Source of the DNA: Scleroderma bovista
Taxonomy: Eukaryota; Basidiomycota; Agaricomycetes; Boletales; Sclerodermataceae
DNA length: 53,098 nt
Assembly: GCA_037178675.1 (NCBI GenBank)
Contig: JAYMGJ010000467.1
Location: forward strand, 1 to 53,098
Direction of reading: 5' to 3'
The notes below the pieces were generated by a model that saw only the letters and a list, made by a program, of their open reading frames with translations, did no database searches and had not been told where the DNA came from. Shown here in pieces: positions 44,491 through 53,098 of the stretch (within the stretch, counting starts at the first letter, position 1; each line of letters starts with the position of its first letter). A program made the position numbers and the translations under genes.

Positions 44491-46892
44491 TTATTTGCGG
44501 CGTCTCTTTGGGCTGGGTGTAGGGACATCGGCATCAGGCCGCTTTGGCCGCCTTCTTTGCCATTCCGGTTGACTAGGCCCGGCAACGGCATTGACATGTT
44601 GAGCCCTGGCAATCCGGCGTGTGCTGGCAGCCCGCTTCCCCTTGCCTCCAGAGTGTGTGGCATCATCATCCCCTGATCGACCACCCTCCATCCCATTTGT
44701 GTTGCCAATGGAATGCATAGTTATTTCACCAACTATCATTTGTTGGAATTGCTCAACTGGATATTGAAATAGGCAGACTTACATCCCACTGGCACATCGG
44801 CTGTGTTCTTTTTAACCCGGGGCTTTGGCTTCATCGGTCCATTAGCTGTGATGTTGCCGGGATCCATATGCACTTTTTTTTATATGAGAATACGTGCCAT
44901 TTCCAAGTAATTGATACTGATACCCACCTTGCTGTTTAGGTTCGGCCGGCTGCCGTGCTGTCAGTGCCGCTGATGCTCTTCATTAAGATCATCCCACCGG
45001 CATAACAAAACCAACCACCACGCACTGTTTTCCTTAGATGATCTTGCATTATGTCCATCTGAGTCATCCTCTATATATAAACTTCATATTCTGACAACAA
45101 AAATATTCAAAGGAACTGACCAGGCTGTTCAATGGGCGTTGTATGGCTTGCTGACAGGGATGTTCCAAATGTAGGAGGATCAAATGCTTGGAATATGTAT
45201 GGGGTGTACCATCATCCCGGTTTGACCGGCATTGGTTTTTGTTTGTTGCACCGGACTCCCTCTCCTCTGGGGCCTCTTCTTTTATGCATGTCAATGGTTG
45301 CATAACAGGTTTGAAAGATCCATACCAATTGTGCGCCATCTCTTCCGACTGCTTGCGAGTTCCACATCCTGTGCCGCATGTTCTTTGAACCAGTCAAAAC
45401 AAGTTGATAAAAGTATTCAGAGCTAACCTTCCAGGGGCGGCTTTTCTCCACTTATCATTCCGGCCACTGAGTCCTCACAATCTGATACTGGATCTTGTAA
45501 TCCACCATCCATATCTCTCTATTTGTGAAATATCAGTACATCTTCCAGATCTGTCACTTGCCTGTCCCGCCAGAATTCCAGTACCTTGGTAACCTCCTGA
45601 TTTGTGAGCCGGGTCGGCTCTTTGAACTCCCAATGCCGCGGCAGATATCCAGATGATATGTAGATACTGGTCTTTGCATGGATGGCAGCCCAAGGAACAC
45701 TGGCACTTGGCTTGCCGCATGCCTTGCCTGCGGCAAGGGGTCAATTCTCTGTCCATTTACAAGGAAGAACTTACGATAATGCCATGTCACAAAGGTCCTC
45801 ATTATATCCTTTCTCTCCAATGCTTGCATATTGAGGATGATCAGAATCATTGGTGTGCCATCTTCCACTGTTGGTAAGACAGTTTGCAGCCTCTTCTGCC
45901 CTTTCTTCCGGCAGATCGTCGGTCCGGCATCATCATCGCTATCATTGTGTTCTTCCCCTCCTATGGCCTGCTGTGCATAGGCATCCCAGTGGTGCTTGAT
46001 GTCGTCCCAATCAGCAAAGGTCTTCCCTTGTCCCAATGCCAAATTAAAGTCATGCCTGTGAATGTGAGTATACAAATACCACAAGTGAGAAGTGACATAC
46101 ATTCCCATCATGGGCTGACCATTCCGGCCCTTCCATGCCGCCATCACAACCACCCGCATCCCACACTGCCGCCACATTTCCTGCGCAAACTGTTTGACAT
46201 ATTGTTGGCCTTTTGTCTCGGCCATTCTGTTTGCAGATGAAAAATTGTCGAGATAACATGTCAAACTTACTCGGCCTGGACCTCTGCCGGTGGCTGCTCC
46301 TTGTTCCATTCATCAGCCTGCTTTGCTGCAGCATCCCTTTCCTCCTGGGTGAGCTTCCCCATAATGCATCCTACCGCCTTTTGGTAGCCTTTAATCATGC
46401 TTGTGCTTCCTTGGGCAATTCCAGCCTGTTCGAATTCGGCTTCGATTTCTTTTTTCTTCGACTTCATCACAACTGATCTGGCAGTCCACCTACATCCATA
46501 CTTTACTAGGGCCTTTTGGGCACGGGCTCGGCTGTGGTTATACAACCAATTTTTAATTGCCTGATATCACTGATGCATCAGTAGTCCATGTGAAGTTATG
46601 GAAATGGGGCGCACTTTTTTTTTTTCTCCCATTCATGTCCTTTGAGTGTGCTATTGGCAGGGAGATTCTTGATTTTTGCCTTCATGGCACTCTTCATACC
46701 TTTCCTTTGGTTGCTGTCAGCTGCCTTCCAGTCTTCCAAGGCTTCCTCAAGGACCTCGACCTCATCATCCCAGAGTTTGGTTTTTACCACATTTTGCAGT
46801 GCCTCTGGGCCTGACGAGTCAGAAGAATGGTCTTGCTCATCTTCTGTATCAGGATTCTCCATAGATCTGCTGGAGGAATGATTGCGGGCCAT
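44491..46892 (-). CDS. Accessory protein 3: KDZ-linked basic protein (function unknown)
   Basis: ATG at 46892-46890, stop before 44491. Exon 1 is acidic/Ser-rich (DTEDEQDHSSDSS) and ends KGHEWEKKKK. After an intron (GTGCGC...TCAG) comes IKNWLYNHSRARAQKALVKY and WTARSVVMKSKKKEIEAEFE, then LTQEERDAAAKQADEWNKE. Next comes FAQEMWRQCGMRVVVMAAWKG, a His/Asp-rich stretch, VEDGTPMILIILNMQ, and after a GTAAGT intron SVPWAAIHAK, YLPRHWEFKEP and VLEFWRDRQ. The tail is basic (PKRRRK, nuclear-signal-like). The MWRQxGMRVV and WxxRQ pattern is one I know from a widespread mushroom hypothetical family found beside transposons. It starts head to head with KDZ across about 420 bp. I noticed no stop. Several 3' exon borders are uncertain. 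Confidence 0.65.
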
Positions 46893-47310
46893 GCTGTATG
46901 TTGAGTAGACTCAGATATTTTTTGAGTGGTGCTGTGCTAGAAAAGTCCCTGACACTTTGTTGAAGGATTTGCAAGCCATTGTTTCTCCCATGTCAATTAG
47001 TGTTCAGTTCCTCCCTGCTGCCTTCTTTTGGATAATCCATTGCTGAGCTAGCTACTTCTGAGGCCAGCTATGTTGTTCGGCAGCTAAGATGCTATTTCTG
47101 GACGTTAACTGTGGATCTAATGCAGTAGTGGCCACCATATATGGGATTTTGCATTGGTGCCTGATCTTCAAGTCCATATTAGAAAAGCTAGATCCAAATC
47201 GGCAGATCCACAGATCCCATTCTGATCACTGTCCGTGCTGTTTCAATGAGGCTTCAGTGAGATACAATGTGGGAGACTTTGTGCAGGGATTTCCTCATCA
47301 GATACCACTC
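46893..47310. promoter_or_regulatory. Divergent intergenic region between accessory gene 3 and KDZ
   Basis: 418 bp between two head-to-head start codons, so it probably drives both genes. No canonical TATA box close to either ATG; there is CATATATGGG near 47132. Called on position. Confidence 0.4.
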
Positions 47311-50300
47311 ATGGCAAAGTCCAAGATACAACCTGCTGGTAGCTCTACTCCGGTGGTCCATGTAACATGGCAGGCATTCAAATCAAGGAGGGGATCTATT
47401 GATAAGATGGTGAAGGCAACTCCCCGAAAGAAGGCCCGTCATGGAAAAGCTCCTTCGAATGACACTCCAACCCAGTCAGCATCTATAGGATTAGAACAAT
47501 CCCAACTGTTTCCAGATGATGGCCAGCCATACCTTTCCATGGATAATCTTCCACCCCGAAAGAGAACAGGTGTGTCAAAGAATCAGGTGTGTGATTTATT
47601 CCAATCCTGCACTTGCCATGTCCTCCTGAAGGCATATTAGGACAGTTACTTATTGGCATGGTTTCCATACAAGCAGAGGTACCTCCAGGTCCTTCTGGAC
47701 ATGGAGGCACCCCCTCACCCAAGGGTCTGCATGTTGTGTCAAGGAGATGGCACGTACAGATGCACCGAATGCATCCACCGGCCCTTGCTCTGCAGTTCCT
47801 GTTGCAGAAAGGAACACAAGTTGTGGCCCTTCCACTGGGTGGACCAATGGAATGGTACATTCTTTGAGGAATCATCATTATGACTGGTGAGTCACAAATT
47901 CTACTTGGCATACAGCAACAACTCATTTAGAAGGCTGGGTTGGTGGTACACCTCGGCCATGGTGGGGATCCATGTCCGAATGGCGGGATGGATGGTGAGG
48001 ACATTGCTGGTGATGTTGAGGATGAATGGGAGGATATTCAGGACCAACCAAGACCCCATCATCTTTCTGGAGGAACGGACAGGTCTTGCCTAACTGTAGT
48101 GCATACATCTGGGGTACATTTTTGCGATGTGAGGTATTGTAACTGTCCAGATGCAGGAGCTTCACATCTGCAGTTGGTCAAAGCAGGACTCTTCCCGGCA
48201 ACTACAAAGGAACCTAGGACTGTATTCACCTTCCAAGTATTGGATGACTTCATTATGGATAATGTGGAGTGCGGCACCTCTGGCATGAATTATTACAGCA
48301 AGCTTTGGCGAGTCACATCCAATGCATTTCCCGGCCTTGTACCAGTGAGTTCAAAGCATGATATTAAGGACCCGATGACACCACCAACACTGATCCAAGA
48401 ACAGATACAGAGAGCTACTCAGGGTGTCGAGGATGTGGAGGCTGTTAAAGCTGTTGAAATGGCAAGGTTTTCATCCAGGGTCTCCTGATCCCAAGAGGGG
48501 GGAATTGGTGCTGTTCTGTCCGGCATGCCCACAACCAGGAGTAAACATTCCATCCAGTGAAGATGTAGACCTCTCAGAGTAAGTAATGTTTTATTTTTAC
48601 TTGTACTTATTGAGCAGCTGCGCGATATAGGTGGAAATATTCTAGGACCATTGTGATGGATGGAAACTTCAAGGCCGAGCATATGCAGCCAAAGAATTCA
48701 GCTAATGAAGTTTGGCTCATGGACGGAATGGGATTCATGGTTACAATGCCGGAATATAAGGATTATCTGGCTGGAACATTGAACCAGGTCGAGGTTTGTG
48801 ATTGCACATGTTTACAATACGGTTCAGCATTGTAATGGAATTCACAGAAATCTGACTGTAGCAACCATCGAGCAGTAAACCAGGCAAATGCTAAAAGAAA
48901 TCAGCTGGCATCTACTGGAATTGGCGGGTGTGCATGTGCGTGGCATGGATGCTTTGTACCCCATGCAATGGTTGACTTTCAGAAGGGAGAACAGTATGTG
49001 CCGACATGTTGCTTGCATTCCACTCTAACAGGAAGATAGGCAGGTAAATATGGATTATGCTCTGGCACATGCCGTGCAACATGGGATGGATCCACAACAA
49101 AAAGTCATAACATTTTATGACATCAATTGCCAATACAGCAAAAACCTAAAGCAGCGGCTAGAAGCAAACAATTTTATATCCTTACCACGTGGGCTATGGA
49201 TTCAACCTAGCATTGGGCTCTGGCATGTACATGGTCACAAGGCAGAATGTTTCACCCGATATGCTCCCAATTTCATTTCTGGTGTAGGCCACGTCGATGG
49301 TGAAATTATGGAGACTCTCTGGTCCTCTCTTGACATCATTTCACCATCAGCACGCGGAATGGCAATGCCACATAGACAGGAGCTGCTTTATTTTCAAATG
49401 AATGACAACAACTTCTTAAAGATGGTGCGGATGCGTGAGTGGTATCACAATATCTTGCAGATTTTGGGTGAAGTATGCCGACAACATATTGCACAGCCAT
49501 CTCCCTGAAAAGAAAATTGAAGAATGCTCAAGAGGCACTGATGTCTGCGGAAGGGGCATTTGCAGAGCTTGATACAAGGGTTCTGGTTGAGTTGCATGAG
49601 CTTTGGGCACAGCAAGAGAAATCGGCTTTGGAGAATAGGGTTACTGATCCAAAATCAATGGACATATTTGAGGTGCAGCTGGAAAAAGGTATTTACTTGC
49701 TTGGCTGATTTCAAACCAATTTGACGTATTATAATGCCAGCTCAAACAACCAAGTCAATTGAAATGGATATTATAAGTAATCAGGGACCGGATGGTCATA
49801 TGCGTGGGGCGGCAACATGGATGGCAAGGGTATTGAAAGCCGAGGAATCACAAATTATATTGGCCATAGATGTCTGCCACATTCATGCAAGGGCGACGGA
49901 AACACAAAGGTTGTCTATTGCCTGCCAGCAGGACCACCTGCAGATGCAAATTGATCAGCTCTGTGAATCAGCTTCCCAATTTCTAGGCAAAGATTGGAAT
50001 GAGGACATCTCAGATAATCTCATTTCCACAACGGACATCGATGAAGGTGATGGTGAAGATGTATTTTCAGACACATTCCACCCACAAGATCCCAACTACT
50101 CGGATGCTGTGGTACTGCCCTTGCCGTCGTACCTGGGGATGCAGCAAGCCGATAGGTTGGGGCTTTTAACCATGGTGGATCAGGAGTTACGATTGAGGGA
50201 AGGTCAGGCCAACGATGCTCTACATGAACTAAGGGTTTCGCTGGCACACAAGGCAGTCATCTTCCGGACCGATGTCAGACATGCCGGGACATACAATATG

Positions 50301-50833
50301 ACTATGAGGGCCTGGGGGAAGGTGGGTAGTGCCGATGTGAAGGTGCAGCGGCATGCGGCAATATATTGTCAGTGCCGGAAACAAATGATAGCATTGAATG
50401 CAGGCGGCAACACATTGAACCAATACAAAATGTTGAGGAAAGAAGACCTAAAGATCAGTGCAACCATTGCCGACCCAAATGCAAGGGGTCATAGGGATGA
50501 CACTTTGGCCTGGTTTTGGACAATGGATGTGCCACGGGATACAGAGGTCAATGATTGGATGTCTGAATGTAAGATGATTGCTCCTTATGTTAACACCAGC
50601 TGACATGTATAGTTTACCGGGTACATTGGTTGAGGGCGAAAGCATTGCGAGACAGGTGGGATGAAGAGGTAAAACTATTGACATGTGAAGCCACCTGGAC
50701 AAGACAATTTCTTTCATATAGGGAAACACTTTGGAGAGATCAAAAGGAGGAGGCTAATATGAGCGGAGAGATGGGGAGAGCATGCTATGCAGCAAAGCAA
50801 TGTCAAATGTATGGTAGACTTGGTTGTGTATGA
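47311..50833 (+). CDS. KDZ transposase with CxC2-like cysteine cluster, one in-frame TGA
   Basis: ATG 47311, stop TGA 50831-50833. After a basic N-terminus and intron 47587-47640 comes the cysteine cluster typical of KDZ transposases (RVCMLCQG, YRCTEC, PLLCSSCCRKEH, WNGTFFE). The KDZ core follows: TVVHTSGVHFCDVRYC, AGLFPATTKEPRT, VLFCPACPQPGVN, IVMDGNF (Asp 48659-48661), GCACAWHGCFVPH. Then come ITFYDINCQY (Asp 49119-49121), IGLWHVHGHKAECF and GHVDGEIMETLWS (acidic catalytic group). The rest is helical, with DPKSMDIFEVQL, ENRVTDP and YRVHWLRAKALRDRW. All introns I checked keep phase. The one lesion is TGA at 47881-47883 (SSL-stop-L), six bases before a splice donor, where relatives are expected to have Arg. 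The enzyme would move a large DNA transposon. Nearly intact. Confidence 0.9.
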
Positions 50834-51254
50834 TTGGCATTGACCATCGGCATCAAATACCGCTATATGGTATGCAAAGAGGACATATTTAAAATGGATC
50901 ATTGAGTGGCTGTTAGTGGAGAAAACAAGGTGCAACTGCAAGGTATTTATGGGGTGCATACCTTGGAATGAATGGATGATGGAATGGGAGGGTCATGAAC
51001 AGTGGCACGTAGATTCGCTGGTAGCCGGAATGGAAAAGCCATGTACCAGCAGCAATTGAATGCCATGCATGCACACCCTTTGGCCAATATGTAAATATAA
51101 ATCTGCCAAGGGAAGAGGTGCAATCATGGGCCTACCGGCCATGGTCCTCGTAGTTCCACGACTGCTGGCATTGATAACAATCAACTACCGCAGCTAGAAA
51201 CCATTGTGTGCCGGTGCAACAGCTAGCTATAACCTATGTGTCATAGTTCACTGC
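50834..51254. other. Intergenic spacer after KDZ
   Basis: Shared 3' region of two convergent genes. It contains scattered GCCGGAATGG and GCCGCAG words but no gene. Confidence 0.4.
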
Positions 51255-51878
51255 ATCAATCATGCTGTTGTGTAGCGGCGTGTCAGGATGCTTCCAGCAG
51301 CGTGTGCCGCAATGATGATGATGCCAAATTGTTGATTGTGCCAGAATGTTGACTGTGCCGGAATGATGAATGTGCCGAAAGGTTGGTTGTGCCAGAGGGC
51401 TGACTCTGCCGCAATGTTGAGCCAGAATGGTGATTGTGCCGAAATGATGATTGTGCCGAAATGATGATTGTGCCGCAGTGTTGGCTTGGCCACAATGTTG
51501 CCTGTGCCGGAGGGTTGAGTGTGCCGGAGTGTTGACTTGGCCAGACTAATGATTGTGCCGGCCTGTTGACTGCCGGGATGTGGATCCTGCCAGAGTGTTG
51601 ACTGTGCCGCAAGGTTGATTGTGCCGGAGTATTGATTGTGCTGGCCTTTCAACATTACAGCAGAGTCAACACTGCAGCACAATCAACCCTCCGGCACAAT
51701 CACCGTTCTGGCTCAACATTGTGGCAGAGTCAACCCTGTGGCACAATCAACCATTCAGCACATTCATCATTCCAGCACAGTCAACAGTTCAGCACAATCA
51801 ACAATTTGGCACTATCATCATTGTGGCACACATTGCCGGAAGCATCCTGACACACCACTACACAACAGCATGATTGAT
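51255..51878. repeat. Large inverted repeat, two 187-bp arms with a 250-bp loop
   Basis: Left arm 51255-51441 and right arm 51692-51878 are reverse complements at about 85-90% identity by eye. Outer ends are ATCAATCATGCTGTTGTG and its complement. Many of the mismatches are CG against TG/CA. Both arms and the loop are built from units of about 17 bp with the core TGTGCCG (complement CGGCACA). Open frames on both strands come from the periodicity. A transcript through it could fold into a long hairpin. Confidence 0.85.
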
Positions 51879-52135
51879 TCTAGATTAGTTCACGCTGCCA
51901 GAATTATAATTGTGCCGAACTGTTGAATCTGCCGGAAAGTGTTGACTATGCCAGAATGATGAATGTGCCGCCCTGTTGAATGTTTACACTTGACCAGGCC
52001 GGATCATTGTGATCATGCCAGAATCGACTTTTGGCTTGCTGAGCGGCACTACATCCCATCGGCAACAAATTTGGACTACATACCATCAGAATTACATTTT
52101 AGTACAACAAACAATCATATCAGGAAGCTAATTAT
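51879..52135. other. Repeat tail before the TET/JBP stop
   Basis: More TGCCG-core units continue to about 51985, then ordinary sequence. No gene; it holds the 3' end of the TET/JBP transcript. Confidence 0.45.
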
Positions 52136-53098
52136 TCAATGCTTCACCAGTGCATTGCGGACATTATCTGGCGTCACCCAATCAAGAGGCCGTGGCACCC
52201 TCAACCAATGGTGAATATTATCCCTCATATAATACGCCAAACAGCACCTCGCTCCGTCAACCTCGTTGACGCCGTGCCGAAAGAGCCGGCCAGAAAATGC
52301 AACGACAGTGCCGGGATTGTACAATACCTGAATCCCAAGACTGGGAATGTGCAGTGCACAATCATCATAATTACCGACACTGACTAGCATGTCATACCAA
52401 TCTGCTCGAGAGTGTGGGTCCCTGTGGAGGGGGGTACTTCGATTGACAATTAGCGAGATATTGGTGAAGACAGTGGACCAATTTTCAAGTGCTGCCAGCA
52501 TTCTGGGATCATGGCCAGTCGCCCAGTCAGTCAAGTGTTGCATGGCAAGGTGGCCGGCATCGTATAGAGGTGGATGGATAATAGAAAGAACACCTGAAAG
52601 TATTGCCGACGGAAGACATATATCCTTGCTCCATTGATAGCCTGTAGGACCGGCCAAAGCCTTGGACACCCCCGGAATGTCATTGGGGGTCTAGCAGAAG
52701 ATCAAACAAGTGCATTGTCAAAAGAAGAAGGTACTCACAGAATGGCTGAGCATGTGCCGTGCCAGAGAGAATTCCAAGCACCCGAAAATATCCACGTCAT
52801 CCTTGAAATACTGGTGTGTTGTATGCCATGATTGATTAGTAATACTCTCTTCCAGTGGATCTGCAAGTGAATCGATGGATGCCACGATGTGCTCCTAGAA
52901 ACAAAGGCCTCAACAGTGGACAATGAGAGTGGAATGATACCGTACTTGGATGCAGGGAGCTAGAGCTCCGGGAAGATACCACAATGCAATTGTGTCACCT
53001 TCTCCCAGAATAATGGTGGGCCAGGAAAGGGTCCCAGTCAAAGAGGAAGGATGTCTACGGAGGACCCTAATCTCCTGTTGCTCATTTGTGCCGGATTG
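52136..53098 (-). CDS. TET/JBP-family 2-oxoglutarate/Fe(II) dioxygenase, 5' partial
   Basis: Three in-phase exons are visible: 53098-52946, 52894-52739 and 52690-52136, with introns of 51 nt (52895-52945) and 48 nt (52691-52738). That gives at least 287 residues; the start is outside the window. Exon 1 has TIILGEGDTIALWYLPGA, typical of fungal TET/JBP proteins. Exon 3 carries the catalytic double-stranded beta helix: LHRDPHSRADWYD (Fe ligands His 52426-52424 and Asp 52420-52418), then GTVVAFSGRLFRHGV (third Fe ligand His 52276-52274) and GARCCLAYY (Arg 52249-52247, expected to bind 2-oxoglutarate). The family oxidises 5-methylcytosine or thymine in DNA. No stop or missing ligand is seen. It converges on the KDZ gene, a pairing known in mushroom KDZ transposons. 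Its substrate here is inferred. Confidence 0.9.

Larger units (their letters stand above)
38354..53098. mobile_element. Candidate composite KDZ element (limits not established)
   Basis: KDZ, TET/JBP and three accessory genes lie together, and their spacers share one family of 16-17-bp CGGCA-core arrays (38.35, 42.6 and 51.3-52.0 kb) not seen in the left two-thirds of the window. Fungal KDZ elements are known to be large and to carry TET/JBP genes. No terminal inverted repeats or target duplications were found, and the right end lies beyond the window, so the extent is a hypothesis. Confidence 0.4.

Noticed and set aside
51260..51926. ORFs of up to 140 codons in the inverted repeat
   Set aside because: The two strands give near-identical low-complexity peptides because of the palindrome; no independent coding evidence.

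Overview
The window looks like a repeat-rich, gene-poor piece of a mushroom-forming basidiomycete genome (Agaricomycetes; species not determinable). Genes carry many short introns of about 45-75 nt with GTRNGT/YAG borders. Nearly every recognisable protein belongs to a transposon class typical of these fungi: hAT, PIF/Harbinger, an IS630/Tc1-like DDE element, Plavaka, a chromodomain Ty3/gypsy retrotransposon, and KDZ with a TET/JBP dioxygenase. No rRNA, CRISPR or bacterial-style operon is present.

Layout. 1-0.3 kb: partial minus-strand ORF. 0.5-4.5 kb: hAT element with subterminal repeats at both ends. 4.7-11.6 kb: two diverged copies of an unknown repeat flanking a decayed PIF/Harbinger pair (6.9-8.85 kb). 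11.76-17.63 kb: an uncharacterised multi-exon minus-strand gene; a complete-looking DDE transposon (about 12.46-15.59 kb) lies in one of its introns. 17.85-20.98 kb: Plavaka transposase with two in-frame stops. 21.06-33.13 kb: a Ty3/gypsy chromovirus with 5-bp target duplications (CACCG), containing a second nested copy (22.46-28.73 kb). Its LTR and primer site show an 11-nt self-priming match. 33.1-36.1 kb: duplicated debris including a DEAH-box splicing-helicase pseudogene, and a small multi-exon gene. 36.1-39.4 kb: mostly noncoding, with two minisatellites and a tRNA-like relic. 39.4-53.1 kb: a block of five spliced genes (two + strand accessory genes, one - strand accessory gene, the KDZ transposase and a convergent TET/JBP oxygenase) separated by arrays of a 16-17-bp CGGCA-core repeat, including a 187-bp-arm inverted repeat between KDZ and TET/JBP.

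How it fits together. Several unrelated genes (Harbinger, the interrupted gene, Plavaka, KDZ) carry an in-frame TGA where relatives are expected to have an arginine, i.e. CGA to TGA. One stretch of the gypsy element has lost many CpG sites relative to its sister copy. This is the pattern expected from deamination of methylated cytosine. It is notable that a TET/JBP family gene, whose characterised relatives oxidise 5-methylpyrimidines in DNA, sits in the same window inside a KDZ-type block. All family names come from motif recognition by eye; no database search was run.
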